Assembly: GCF_003076515.1 (NCBI RefSeq)
Contig: NZ_CP022390.1
Location: 620,001 to 684,000 of the forward strand
Length of the DNA: 64,000 nucleotides
Direction: 5' to 3'
DNA from: Alcaligenes aquatilis
GTDB lineage: Bacteria > Pseudomonadota > Gammaproteobacteria > Burkholderiales > Burkholderiaceae_B
The position numbers were made by a program, and so were the translations under genes. The notes beneath the pieces were generated by a model. That model made no database searches. It was given only the letters and a program-made list of their open reading frames with translations, and was not told the DNA's origin. Shown here piece by piece: positions 44,403-54,304 of the stretch (position 1 is the stretch's first letter; every line of letters begins with the position of its first letter).

Positions 44403-46724
44403 ATGATCTCCGAAGAACTTGAAGTCAGTCTACACATGGCCTTTGTCGAGGCTCGTGCCGCGCGCCATGAATTCATCACGGTAGAGCATCTGCTGTTGTC
44501 CCTGCTCGATAACGCCTCCACGCTGGAAGTGTTGAAAGCATGTGCTGCCGATATTGATGCACTGCGCCAGAATCTGCGTAAATTCATTAGCGAAAATACG
44601 CCCACTTTCCCTGGTGAAGGCGAGGTTGACACCCAACCCACGCTGGGATTTCAGCGAGTGATACAACGTGCCATCATGCACGTATCGTCCAGCAACTCCG
44701 GTAAAAACGTGGTTTCCGGCGCGAATGTGCTGGTGGCGATGTACGGGGAAAAAGACTCTCATGCGGTGTATTACCTGCAGCAACAAGGTGTCTCGCGCCT
44801 GGATGTCGTCAATTTTCTCTCGCACGGCATCACCAAGGCCAATCCGGAGCCCGCCGCTCCCGAGCCTCCCAAGGCCGCTGCGGCGGCGGAAGCGGATACC
44901 CGCTCGGACGCCCAGAAGTCGCCACTGGATCTGTATGCCACGGACCTGAACACTGAAGCCAGCCTGGGTCGTATTGACCCCTTGATTGGCCGTGAAAAGG
45001 AAGTGGAGCGCGTCATCCAAGTTCTGTGCCGTCGCCGCAAGAACAATCCCTTGCTGGTGGGTGAGGCTGGCGTGGGTAAAACCGCGATTGCTGAAGGCCT
45101 GGCCCTACGCATTCAGCGTGGTGATGTGCCGGACATTCTTAGCGAAGCGCGTGTTTATGCGCTGGACATGGGGGCCTTGCTGGCCGGTACCAAGTATCGG
45201 GGCGACTTCGAGCAACGCTTGAAAGCGGTGCTCAAGCAGCTCAAGGAAACAGCGCAGTCCATTTTGTTTATCGACGAGATCCACACCCTGATCGGAGCCG
45301 GTTCGGCTTCGGGCGGTACGCTGGATGCGTCCAATCTGCTCAAACCTGCGCTGTCCTCCGGTCAGCTCAAATGTCTTGGAGCAACCACGTACTCGGAATA
45401 CCGAGGGATTTTCGAGAAAGACCACGCCTTGTCGCGTCGTTTCCAGAAAATTGATGTGGCCGAGCCCACGGTGGAACAGACCATCCAGATTTTGCGTGGT
45501 TTGAAGTCCAGTTTTGAAGAGCACCACGGGGTGCGTTATTCGGCGGCTGCCCTGACCGCGGCGGCGGAGTTGTCTGCCCGTTACATTAACGATCGCTTTT
45601 TGCCTGATAAGGCTATCGATGTAATCGACGAGGCCGGTGCGGCGCAGCGTCTGCTGCCACGCTCCAAGCAGAAAAAGGTTATCGGCAAGGCGGACATCCA
45701 GGCGACGGTATCGCGTATTGCCCGCATTCCTCCCCAGACCGTTTCCAGCGACGATCGCAATAAGTTGGCAACCTTGGCACGCGATCTGAAATCGGTGGTG
45801 TTTGGTCAGGATGTGGCGATTGACGCCCTGGCAGCGGCCATCAAGATGGCGCGCTCCGGCTTGGGTCTACCCGACAAACCCATCGGTTCCTTCCTATTCT
45901 CCGGCCCGACCGGCGTGGGTAAAACCGAAGTGGCGCGTCAGTTGGCCTTCGTGCTGGGGGTAGAGCTACTGCGCTTTGATATGTCCGAGTACATGGAGCG
46001 TCACACCGTGTCGCGCCTGATCGGTGCGCCTCCCGGCTATGTGGGCTTTGACCAGGGCGGTTTGCTGACCGAAGCGGTTACCAAACAGCCGCACTGCGTA
46101 CTGTTGTTGGACGAGATCGAGAAAGCGCACCCGGACGTCTACAACATCCTGCTGCAAGTGATGGATCATGGCACGCTGACGGATAACAATGGCCGCAAGG
46201 CAGATTTCCGTAACGTCATCCTGATCATGACCACCAACGCGGGTGCCGAAGCGCTGAACAAAACCAGCATTGGCTTTACCCAGCCGCAGCGCTCGGGTGA
46301 TGAAATGCAGGACATCAAGCGTCACTTCTCGCCAGAGTTCCGCAACCGTCTGGATGCGATTATTGGCTTCAAGCCTTTGTCGCGCGACATTATCCTGCGC
46401 GTGGTGGACAAGTTCCTGATGCAGCTGGAAAACCAGTTGCACGAGAAGCGCGTCGAAGTGTCCTTCTCGGACGCCTTGCGCGAGCATCTGGCGGCCAAGG
46501 GTTTCGATCCCGCCATGGGTGCCCGCCCCATGCACAGACTTATCCAGGACACCATTCGCCGTGCTCTGGCTGACGAGCTGCTGTTTGGCCGCCTGGTCGA
46601 TGGTGGTCAGGTCGAGGTTGATCTGGACGAGAATGGCGAGGTGGTACTGGAATATCCTTCTTCGGGACCCGACGAACCCGGCAGCAAGACCTCCTCGCGT
46701 CCCGAGCCGGAATTAGTCGACTAA
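44403..46724 (+). CDS. clpA: ATP-dependent Clp protease ATP-binding subunit ClpA
   Basis: 773 residues. N-domain (1 to about 145) begins [35 protein letters not shown]. First AAA+ module Walker [11 protein letters not shown] and Walker B ILFIDEIH. Second Walker [12 protein letters not shown] and Walker [16 protein letters not shown]. The ClpP-docking loop is Ile623-Gly624-Phe625, close to the IGL of E. coli ClpA. It unfolds proteins for ClpP. AGGAGG seven bases before the ATG gives strong initiation. The stop is three bases before the GTG start of pqiA. Confidence 0.97.
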   Translation: MISEELEVSLHMAFVEARAARHEFITVEHLLLSLLDNASTLEVLKACAADIDALRQNLRKFISENTPTFPGEGEVDTQPTLGFQRVIQRAIMHVSSSNSGKNVVSGANVLVAMYGEKDSHAVYYLQQQGVSRLDVVNFLSHGITKANPEPAAPEPPKAAAAAEADTRSDAQKSPLDLYATDLNTEASLGRIDPLIGREKEVERVIQVLCRRRKNNPLLVGEAGVGKTAIAEGLALRIQRGDVPDILSEARVYALDMGALLAGTKYRGDFEQRLKAVLKQLKETAQSILFIDEIHTLIGAGSASGGTLDASNLLKPALSSGQLKCLGATTYSEYRGIFEKDHALSRRFQKIDVAEPTVEQTIQILRGLKSSFEEHHGVRYSAAALTAAAELSARYINDRFLPDKAIDVIDEAGAAQRLLPRSKQKKVIGKADIQATVSRIARIPPQTVSSDDRNKLATLARDLKSVVFGQDVAIDALAAAIKMARSGLGLPDKPIGSFLFSGPTGVGKTEVARQLAFVLGVELLRFDMSEYMERHTVSRLIGAPPGYVGFDQGGLLTEAVTKQPHCVLLLDEIEKAHPDVYNILLQVMDHGTLTDNNGRKADFRNVILIMTTNAGAEALNKTSIGFTQPQRSGDEMQDIKRHFSPEFRNRLDAIIGFKPLSRDIILRVVDKFLMQLENQLHEKRVEVSFSDALREHLAAKGFDPAMGARPMHRLIQDTIRRALADELLFGRLVDGGQVEVDLDENGEVVLEYPSSGPDEPGSKTSSRPEPELVD

Positions 46725-46727
46725 GCC

Positions 46728-48017
46728 GTGAGGGCATCGCGCCCCTTAATCGTCTGTACGCACTGTGACACCGTACACGAGCGAGTCCCCGTTCCAGGAG
46801 CGGGGCTCGCGCGTTGTGTACGTTGCGATACCGAACTTTACCGCCACAGCCGCTTTTCGCCACGTGAATGGCAAGCGCTGGTTCTGGCGGTTTTCATCCT
46901 TTTCCTGATTGCCAATCTGTTTCCCGTTGTCTATCTAAGCATGGCGGGTAAAACAGTATCGCCCACGTTTCCCAAAGCCTTGTTGCTGATCTGGCAGCAG
47001 GGGTACTGGGGCCTGTCCGTGATGGCGGGTTTGGTCGGTTTCTGGCTGCCGCTGTTCCAACTGATCTTCCAGTTCTGGGCCTTGGGTTTGATTGCCCGTG
47101 AAAAGCCCTTGCCGGGCGATTTTGGCATCGGTCTGCGTGTTCTGAGTCATCTGGAGCATTGGTCCATGACGGCCGTACTGTTCCTGGGCTTGATTGTGGC
47201 GATTGTGAAGTTTGCCGGAATTGGGCATTTGACTGTGGCACCAGGGTTGTACGCATTTTTTGCGCTGACGTTCCTGTTGACGGGCCTGAGCCGTATTACC
47301 GCAGCTCGTCTTTGGCGCTGGGCGGAGGATCGTGAGCTGGTTCCAGTTGCCACGCGCCAGGTCTTGAACGCGCATCCGGACTGGAGCGCCTGCACCTATT
47401 GCGGCTTTGTTCAAGCCAGCCAGAATACACGCTGTCATCGCTGTGCAGCCCCTGTCCACAAACGCAAACCCAATAGCCGCAGGCGGGTTGCCGCCCTGGT
47501 GCTGACGGCCTGTGTCTTTTATATTCCCGCCAATGTCTTGCCGGTGATGGAGCTGCGCAGCATTATGGGTACGAGTGCCCATACGATTTTGGGTGGGGTG
47601 ATTCAGCTTTGGCAACTGGGCTCCTGGGACCTGGCCTTGATCGTGTTTATCGCCAGTATTGTCGTCCCCATTACCAAGCTCCTGGCTTTGGTGGTTCTGC
47701 TGGTGGGGCGTCGTTGGCGGGGCAATGGTGTACAGCGTCAACGTAACCGTATTTACGATATGGTCGAGCTGATTGGGCAATGGTCCATGCTGGACGTATT
47801 CGTGGTGGTCCTGATGGCAGCGCTGGCCAACTTCCCCGGACTGTCACAAATTATTCCTGGGGCAGGGGCCTTGAGCTTTGGCATGGTCGTGGTCTTGACC
47901 ATGCTGGCCGCACTTAGCTACGACCCGCGTCAGGGCTGGGACCAGGACACCGACGAAGAACAAACAATAGAACCGCAAACCAAGCTGTCTTCGCCTGCAT
48001 CACAGGCGACTTCCTGA
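46728..48017 (+). CDS. pqiA: PqiA family membrane protein
   Basis: 429 residues, starting with GTG (VRASRPLIVCTHCDTVHER). It has two copies of a unit: a CxxC zinc-ribbon pair (CTHCDTVHE...CVRCDTELY and CTYCGFVQ...CHRCAAPVH), each followed by about four transmembrane helices. This is the paraquat-inducible protein A layout. It is thought to anchor and regulate the PqiB MCE complex in lipid transport between the membranes. It begins three bases past the clpA stop, so it may depend on clpA translation. Confidence 0.94.
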   Translation: MRASRPLIVCTHCDTVHERVPVPGAGLARCVRCDTELYRHSRFSPREWQALVLAVFILFLIANLFPVVYLSMAGKTVSPTFPKALLLIWQQGYWGLSVMAGLVGFWLPLFQLIFQFWALGLIAREKPLPGDFGIGLRVLSHLEHWSMTAVLFLGLIVAIVKFAGIGHLTVAPGLYAFFALTFLLTGLSRITAARLWRWAEDRELVPVATRQVLNAHPDWSACTYCGFVQASQNTRCHRCAAPVHKRKPNSRRRVAALVLTACVFYIPANVLPVMELRSIMGTSAHTILGGVIQLWQLGSWDLALIVFIASIVVPITKLLALVVLLVGRRWRGNGVQRQRNRIYDMVELIGQWSMLDVFVVVLMAALANFPGLSQIIPGAGALSFGMVVVLTMLAALSYDPRQGWDQDTDEEQTIEPQTKLSSPASQATS

Positions 48018-48027
48018 AGGAAACAAG

Positions 48028-49680
48028 GTGCACGATCCCACAACTAATCAGCCTGACGGTCAAACCGAGCCCGCGCAGCCAAGACTGATTCCCGCGCAGC
48101 GATCCCGATTCTCCTGGATCTGGATTTTGCCTATCGCCGCTGCTTTGGTGGGGGCGTCGTTGGTACTGCGAAACTGGATGTTGACCGGGCCGCGTATCAC
48201 GATCAGCTTCGACTCGGCCGAAGGCTTGGCGGTAGACCAGACCAAGCTACGTTACCGCGAAGTGGATGTGGGCACGATTTCCGACATTCAGGTGGCCCCG
48301 GACCGTAAGGGAGTCTTGGTGACCGCACAGTTAGAGCGCGATGGCTCTGAATTCATCACACAAAAAGACACGCGCTTTTGGGTGGTGCGTCCACGTTTGG
48401 GCTTAAGTGGTGTGTCGGGATTGGGGACCTTGCTCTCGGGTGTGTATATCGGTGTAGACGCGCCTTTTGAAGTGGACAAAAAGGCGCAGAAAATGAACTT
48501 TGTGGGTCTGGAAAGCCCACCCGAAGTGATTAGTGGCCGTGCCGGCAAACGCTATGTGCTGACCGCATCGGAACTGGGTTCGCTGGATCTGGGCTCCCCC
48601 CTGTACTACAAAGGTATTCAGGTTGGGCAGGTCAGCAGCTACGAGCTGAACGAAGAAGGTGATGGGGTGCGTGTACAGGTGTTTGTGGATGCACCCAATG
48701 ATAAATTCGTGACCCAGGGTTCGCGCTTTTGGAACGTCAGTGGTGTAAATATGTCTCTGGATTCCACGGGTTTCAATGTCCGTACGCACTCCTTGGTTTC
48801 TGCTTTGGCAGGCGGTCTGGCTTTTGATCAGATGGAAGGCGAGCCTACGGAAGTAGCAGCAGCAGATACCCAATACGAGCTCTTCCCTACACAAGATCGT
48901 GCCATGGCCGAGCCGGACGGCCCGGCGGTGGAGCTGCGCTTTCATTTCCATCAGTCTGTACGCGGTTTGAGGCCGGGTTCCAAGGTTGAATTCCGGGGCC
49001 TGGAACTGGGCCAGGTCTACGACGTGGATCTGGAGTTCGACTTTGAGCGCAAACGCTTTTTCGCTTTAGTAAAAGCGCGTATTTATCCGCAACGCTTCGG
49101 TCACCTGTACGAGCGGATTGTAGAAACTCGACCAGACGAAAAAGACCCGATAAGTGCTTTGTTTAAACCGATGGTTGAACGTGGGTTGCGGGGCCAGTTG
49201 CGTCCTGCCAGCCTGATTACCGGTCAGCAGTACATTGCCCTGGAGTTTTTCGATAAGGCCGATGAGGTCGAGTTCGATGAGACGGCCAAACCCTTGGTGG
49301 TGCCCGTGATCGCCGGTGATTTTGATCGCTTGCAAGAGCAGGTCAGCGACATTGTCACGAAGATTTCAGCGATTCCGTTCGATCAGATTGGCAAGAATCT
49401 GCAAAGCGGGCTGACGGAGTTGAGCCAGGTGCTCAAGCAACTGGACAAGACGACGGTGCCGCAATTGAATGGGGCTCTCAAATCCATGGATGCAGCAGTT
49501 CAGAAACTGGGCGCCATGCTGGACTCGGACTCTTCCTTCAATACCTCGGTGGATCAAACCTTGAACGAGCTGAAACGCTCCTTGCGATCCCTGCGTGATT
49601 TAAGTGATACCTTGCAAAGCCAGCCCTCGGCAATATTGCGAGGTCGTTCTCCTGACGTACTGCCGGAGCCTGCGCCATGA
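48028..49680 (+). CDS. pqiB: PqiB MCE-family lipid transport protein
   Basis: 550 residues, GTG start with AAGGAAACAAG before it. One N-terminal transmembrane helix (WIWILPIAAALVGASLVL), then three MCE domains (about 50-145, 165-260 and 295-415), each opening with the ITISF..., YVLTA... and VELRF... type strand. A C-terminal helical region forms the needle-like coiled-coil tube. It forms hexameric stacked rings in the periplasm for lipid transfer. It is downstream of pqiA by 11 bases and overlaps pqiC (ATGA). Confidence 0.95.
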   Translation: MHDPTTNQPDGQTEPAQPRLIPAQRSRFSWIWILPIAAALVGASLVLRNWMLTGPRITISFDSAEGLAVDQTKLRYREVDVGTISDIQVAPDRKGVLVTAQLERDGSEFITQKDTRFWVVRPRLGLSGVSGLGTLLSGVYIGVDAPFEVDKKAQKMNFVGLESPPEVISGRAGKRYVLTASELGSLDLGSPLYYKGIQVGQVSSYELNEEGDGVRVQVFVDAPNDKFVTQGSRFWNVSGVNMSLDSTGFNVRTHSLVSALAGGLAFDQMEGEPTEVAAADTQYELFPTQDRAMAEPDGPAVELRFHFHQSVRGLRPGSKVEFRGLELGQVYDVDLEFDFERKRFFALVKARIYPQRFGHLYERIVETRPDEKDPISALFKPMVERGLRGQLRPASLITGQQYIALEFFDKADEVEFDETAKPLVVPVIAGDFDRLQEQVSDIVTKISAIPFDQIGKNLQSGLTELSQVLKQLDKTTVPQLNGALKSMDAAVQKLGAMLDSDSSFNTSVDQTLNELKRSLRSLRDLSDTLQSQPSAILRGRSPDVLPEPAP

Positions 49681-50291
49681 TGTCCCGTTTTCTGATTTCC
49701 GTGGCGTTTGCCGGTTTGCTGACGGCTTGCGCCTCGACCACGCCTACTTACTACACCTTGCAAACCGCCCATGCCGCTCCGGCGGCTGCAGCCCCATCCA
49801 CACAAGCATGGAAGGGCTTTCAGTTGCGGCGTATGGATATGCCCGCCCAGTTGGATCGCCGAGCCTTTGTGCTGACGCAGGCGGCCGGTGGACAGGTTAA
49901 TTTGCTGAACGATAGCCAGTGGGCATCGCCTTTGCCCGATGAAATGTCCCTGGCTTTGGTGTCCGGTTTGCAGGATCGCCTGAGCGTTCCTCAGTTGGCC
50001 AGTACCGCTGCGAAAACACCTCACTGGCAGATTGATGTGTTGGTGCAGCGCTTTGAGTCTGTCTATGGCGAACGCGCCACCCTGGAATTGAGCTGGACCT
50101 TGACGCCAATTGGTTTTGAGGGGAAAACCCAACAGTGCCGCTGGCTGGACTCCGAGCCGGCGTCTACTGTTCCAGAACTGGTGCAGGCACATCGTCAATT
50201 GCAGCAGCGCTGGGCCGATGCGCTGGCAGCTCAAATGCAAGGCAAATCTGTTCCTGCGATGTTGGGCAAGGCCATGATCTGCGTGAGTTAA
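49677..50291 (+). CDS. pqiC: PqiC outer-membrane lipoprotein
   Basis: 204 residues with a lipoprotein signal (LLTACAS lipobox, Cys about 18) and then YYTLQTAHAAPAA, the ABC-transport auxiliary (DUF330) start typical of PqiC. It anchors the PqiB tube to the outer membrane. Its start overlaps the pqiB stop by four bases. The stop is followed by the GGTTAAC array of putA. Confidence 0.92.
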   Translation: MMSRFLISVAFAGLLTACASTTPTYYTLQTAHAAPAAAAPSTQAWKGFQLRRMDMPAQLDRRAFVLTQAAGGQVNLLNDSQWASPLPDEMSLALVSGLQDRLSVPQLASTAAKTPHWQIDVLVQRFESVYGERATLELSWTLTPIGFEGKTQQCRWLDSEPASTVPELVQAHRQLQQRWADALAAQMQGKSVPAMLGKAMICVS

Positions 50292-50297
50292 ATGCTA

Positions 50298-50348
50298 GGG
50301 TTAACTTTTTCTTGCACGGGTTAACCTGAATACGAAATTGGGTTAACC
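50298..50348. promoter_or_regulatory. Three GGTTAAC boxes upstream of putA
   Basis: GGGTTAAC at 50298-50305, GGTTAACC at 50319-50326 and GGTTAACC at 50341-50348. Centre distances are about 20 and 22 bases, close to two helical turns, so all boxes face the same side of the helix. They end 54 bases before the putA start. PutA proteins with an N-terminal ribbon-helix-helix domain repress their own gene by binding GGTTGCA-like sites, and these boxes are a plausible variant operator. A possible -10, TATTAT, lies at 50354-50359. Confidence 0.6.
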
Positions 50349-50402
50349 GTCAGTATTATTTCGGCATATCGCAGTCAAAAAAGCGTAACCGGGATAAGAA
50401 GC

Positions 50403-53400
50403 ATGGCGAGCACAACCTTAGGGATCAAAGTCGATATAGAGCTGCGCGAACGTTTGCGGCGTGCGGCTGATCAGTTGCAGTGCACCCCACATTGGCTGCA
50501 CAAGCAGGCTTTGCTGTCCTATATCGAAGGGATAGAGCGTGGTGTGTTGCCCAGCGAGTTGGCTCTGCGTAGTGGGGGCGATGCCGAGGCGCTTGAGGAC
50601 GGTGTGTTGATGCCGTCGATCCCGTTTTATGGCTTTGCCCAAGATGTGCAACCGCAAAGCGTGTTGCGTGCTGCCATTACGGCCGCCTATCGCCGTCCCG
50701 AAACTGATTGCCTGCCTTTGCTGCTGAGCGCCGCACGTGCGTCCCAAAGCGCGCGTGCCCAGGAACTGGCCGCTCGTTTGGTCAAAGCCCTGCGCGCCAA
50801 GCGCCGTGGTGGTGGGGTCGAGGGTTTGATTCAGGAGTTTTCCCTGTCCAGCCAGGAAGGTGTGGCCTTGATGTGTCTGGCCGAAGCCTTGCTGCGCATC
50901 CCTGATCGCGCCACGCGTGATGCCTTGATTCGCGACAAGATCAGTCACGGTGATTGGCGCGCGCATATGGGCGAGTCTCCCTCGCTGTTTGTGAACGCCG
51001 CGACCTGGGGGTTGATGCTGACAGGTCGTTTGGTCAGCGTAAACAGCGAAAAGAATTTATCCTCTGCCTTAACCCGCATGATTGGTAAGGGTGGCGAACC
51101 CCTGATTCGTAAAGGCGTGGACGTTGCCATGCGCATGATGGGCGAGCAGTTCGTCACCGGGCAGACCATTGCTTCGGCACTGGCTAATAGCCGCAAATTT
51201 GAAGAGCAGGGCTTCCGTTACTCCTACGACATGTTGGGTGAGGCCGCCACGACAGCGGAAGATGCCCAGCGCTACTACCAGGCTTATGAGCAGGCCATTC
51301 ACGCGATTGGTCGTGCCAGCCAGGGCCGCGGTATTTACGAAGGCCCCGGCATTTCCGTCAAACTGTCTGCTCTGCACCCGCGCTACAGCCGTGCCCAGCG
51401 CGATCGTGTTATGCATGAGCTCTTCCCGCGCCTGCTGTCCTTGGCGCAACTGGCTCACCACTACGATGTGGGCCTGAATATTGATGCAGAAGAAGCGGAC
51501 CGTCTGGAAGTGTCCTTGGACTTGCTGGACAAGCTGTGTTTTGACCCGTCTTTGGCAGGTTGGAACGGCATTGGTTTTGTGGTGCAGGCGTATCAAAAAC
51601 GCGCACCCTTTGTCATCGATTACTTGATTGACCTGGCCCGCCGTAGCGGGCACCGCTTGATGCTCCGCTTGGTGAAAGGCGCGTACTGGGATTCGGAAAT
51701 CAAACGTGCCCAGGTTGATGGCCTGGAAGACTACCCCGTCTACACTCGCAAGGTGCATACAGACGTGTCTTACCTGGCTTGCGTTCGCAAACTCCTGCAG
51801 GCCCCCGAAGCCGTGTATCCGCAGTTTGCGACACACAATGCCCAAACTCTGGCCGCCATTTACGTGATGGCCGGTCAGAACTACTACACCGGCCAGTATG
51901 AATTCCAGTGCCTGCACGGCATGGGTGAGGACTTGTACGACGAAGTGGTCGGCCCGACCAAGGACGGCAAGTTGAATCGTCCTTGCCGTATCTACGCACC
52001 TGTGGGTTCGCATGAAACCTTGCTGGCTTACCTGGTGCGTCGCTTGCTGGAAAACGGTGCCAATACCTCCTTCGTGAATCAGATTGGTGATGCCGATGTG
52101 AACATGGAGCAACTGATTGCCGATCCCGTCGCCCAGGCCTTGAGCCTGCAACCCTTGGGTCGCCCACATGACAAGATTCCTCTACCGCGACAGTTGTATT
52201 GGGATGCCGAGCAGCGCTTGAACTCGGCCGGTCTGGATTTAAGCAATGAGCATCGCCTGGGTTCCTTGGCCGCGACCTTGATGCAAACCGCCGCCTTGCC
52301 ACGTCAGGCTCAGCCCATCCTGGGGCAGGGCAATCCGGTCTGGGATGAGTCCAAGGCAACGATGGTGCGCAATCCAGCCAATCATCAGGATGTGGTGGGG
52401 CAGGTCATGTTTGCTACGGCGCAGGATGTGGAGCAGGCCTTGGAAGCCGCTAGCCACTATGCGCCTATCTGGCAGGCCACGCCGGTACAAGAGCGTGCCG
52501 CCGCCTTGCAGCAAGCCGCCCAACTGCTGGAAGATCATATGCAAGATCTGATGGGCCTGCTGGTACGTGAAGCCGGCAAGTCCTATGCGAATGCGATTGC
52601 TGAAGTGCGAGAAGCCGTGGACTTCCTGCGCTACTACGCGGGACAAGTCTTGCGCGACTTTGATAATGACGAATATCGTCCTGTTGGCGTGGTGCTGTGC
52701 ATCAGCCCCTGGAACTTTCCCCTGGCTATTTTTCTGGGTCAAGTCTCGGCGGCTTTGGCGGCAGGCAACGTCGTGCTGGCCAAGCCCGCTGAGCAAACCT
52801 GCCTGATTGCGGCGGCCGCGGTCGAGTTGTTGCACAAAGCCGGGATTGCTCCCGGTGCCTTGCAGCTTCTGCCTGGTGATGGCCCTTCCGTAGGAGCCCC
52901 TTTGGCTGCCAGTGAGCAGGTCAATGCCGTCATGTTTACCGGCTCGACCGCCGTGGCCCAGGGCTTGAACCGTCAATTGGCCACACGCCTGACGGCAGAC
53001 GGTCAGGCCGTGCCGCTGATTGCTGAAACCGGTGGCTTGAACGCCATGGTGGTTGACAGCTCGGCCTTGCCTGAGCAGGTGGTGTTTGATGTCTTGAACT
53101 CGGCCTTTGACTCGGCCGGTCAGCGTTGTTCCGCTTTGCGTTTGCTGTGTATTCAGGAGGATGTGGCCGAACGCGTGCTGAGCATGCTCAACGGTGCCAT
53201 GCAGGAGCTGAGTGTGGGCAATCCCGATCTGCTCAGTACCGATGTAGGCCCGGTGATTGATGAAGAAGCCCGCTCCGGTATTGAAGAGCACATCAGCGCC
53301 ATGCGCGAGGCGGGTTTCCGCATTACCCAAAGCGAGCAAAACCGTATCCAGACAGGGACGTTTGTCTTGCCGACCATTATTGAGATCGAACAGGTCAAGG

Positions 53401-54176
53401 ATCTGGAACGTGAAATTTTTGGCCCCGTACTGCATGTGATGCGCTTCAAGCGCAGCGAACTGGACAGCCTGATCAATCAGATCAACGAACGTGGTTACGG
53501 CCTGACCTTTGGCGTTCACACTCGTTTGGACGAAACCGTGGATCGTGTCGTTTCGCGCATTCACGCCGGTAACGTTTATGTGAACCGCAATATGGTAGGC
53601 GCGGTGGTAGGTGTACAGCCTTTTGGTGGTGAAGGCTTGTCGGGTACGGGGCCCAAAGCGGGCGGCCCCTTGTACCTGCGCCGACTGCTTAGCCGTTGTC
53701 CGCAGAATCTGCCCTTGCAAGCTTGGCAGGAACAGGGCGTGGTCTTGCCCGGCCCGACAGGTGAATCCAATATGTATCGGCTGTACCCACGGGGGCGCGT
53801 TCTGTGCATGCCCGTTAGCGTACCTGGCTGGCGCGCTCAGCGTGAGGCCTGCGCACAAAGCGGCAACCAGGCCATCTTGCTGGACCGTTTGGGTCTGGGC
53901 AATTGGCACGATGCCCCTGCCGAGCAAATCACCATGTCCGATTTGGGTGAGGCAGATTATGATGCTGTTTTATTTGAAGGCGACAGCGATGAACTCCGGC
54001 ACGTGCTGGGCCAGGTGGCTGAACGCCCTGGTCCCATTGTTGGGGTTCAGGGGCTGTTGACACAGGAATTGGAGGAGGGCGCAGCGTACGTGATCGAGCG
54101 TTTGCTGCGTGAAGTCTCAGTTAGTACCAATACAGCGGCAGCTGGAGGCAATGCCAGTTTGATGATGGTTGGTTGA
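50403..54176 (+). CDS. putA: Trifunctional proline utilisation protein PutA
   Basis: 1257 residues. N-terminal ribbon-helix-helix DNA-binding domain (about 1-47: TTLGIKVDIELRERLRRAADQLQCTPHWLHKQALLSYIEG). Proline dehydrogenase barrel (about 230-540: GISVKLSALHPRYSRAQ, NIDAEEADRLE, LMLRLVKGAYWDSEIKRAQ). P5C dehydrogenase (about 620-1100): ISPWNFPLAIF, ETGGLNAMVV and the catalytic Cys in SAGQRCSALRLL. A C-terminal ALDH-like domain completes the protein. It oxidises proline to glutamate in two steps and represses its own gene when proline is absent. It is slightly shorter than the 1320-residue E. coli protein. The ATG at 50403 begins MASTTLGIKVD. Confidence 0.97.
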   Translation: MASTTLGIKVDIELRERLRRAADQLQCTPHWLHKQALLSYIEGIERGVLPSELALRSGGDAEALEDGVLMPSIPFYGFAQDVQPQSVLRAAITAAYRRPETDCLPLLLSAARASQSARAQELAARLVKALRAKRRGGGVEGLIQEFSLSSQEGVALMCLAEALLRIPDRATRDALIRDKISHGDWRAHMGESPSLFVNAATWGLMLTGRLVSVNSEKNLSSALTRMIGKGGEPLIRKGVDVAMRMMGEQFVTGQTIASALANSRKFEEQGFRYSYDMLGEAATTAEDAQRYYQAYEQAIHAIGRASQGRGIYEGPGISVKLSALHPRYSRAQRDRVMHELFPRLLSLAQLAHHYDVGLNIDAEEADRLEVSLDLLDKLCFDPSLAGWNGIGFVVQAYQKRAPFVIDYLIDLARRSGHRLMLRLVKGAYWDSEIKRAQVDGLEDYPVYTRKVHTDVSYLACVRKLLQAPEAVYPQFATHNAQTLAAIYVMAGQNYYTGQYEFQCLHGMGEDLYDEVVGPTKDGKLNRPCRIYAPVGSHETLLAYLVRRLLENGANTSFVNQIGDADVNMEQLIADPVAQALSLQPLGRPHDKIPLPRQLYWDAEQRLNSAGLDLSNEHRLGSLAATLMQTAALPRQAQPILGQGNPVWDESKATMVRNPANHQDVVGQVMFATAQDVEQALEAASHYAPIWQATPVQERAAALQQAAQLLEDHMQDLMGLLVREAGKSYANAIAEVREAVDFLRYYAGQVLRDFDNDEYRPVGVVLCISPWNFPLAIFLGQVSAALAAGNVVLAKPAEQTCLIAAAAVELLHKAGIAPGALQLLPGDGPSVGAPLAASEQVNAVMFTGSTAVAQGLNRQLATRLTADGQAVPLIAETGGLNAMVVDSSALPEQVVFDVLNSAFDSAGQRCSALRLLCIQEDVAERVLSMLNGAMQELSVGNPDLLSTDVGPVIDEEARSGIEEHISAMREAGFRITQSEQNRIQTGTFVLPTIIEIEQVKDLEREIFGPVLHVMRFKRSELDSLINQINERGYGLTFGVHTRLDETVDRVVSRIHAGNVYVNRNMVGAVVGVQPFGGEGLSGTGPKAGGPLYLRRLLSRCPQNLPLQAWQEQGVVLPGPTGESNMYRLYPRGRVLCMPVSVPGWRAQREACAQSGNQAILLDRLGLGNWHDAPAEQITMSDLGEADYDAVLFEGDSDELRHVLGQVAERPGPIVGVQGLLTQELEEGAAYVIERLLREVSVSTNTAAAGGNASLMMVG

Positions 54177-54304
54177 TCTTGGCGGGCACTCATTTCTATG
54201 CACACGTTTGGTCGCACATTTCACCTGGAGCGGCGGCCCGGCGTCTATTCTCACGGCAAGGGCCGGCTTGTAGCGCGGCTATATTAAAAACGAAGGAGAA
54301 CAAT

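Noticed and set aside
52239-53927. 562-codon minus-strand open frame opposite putA
   Set aside because: It lies fully inside putA, has no ribosome site or domain, and its composition mirrors the opposite strand.
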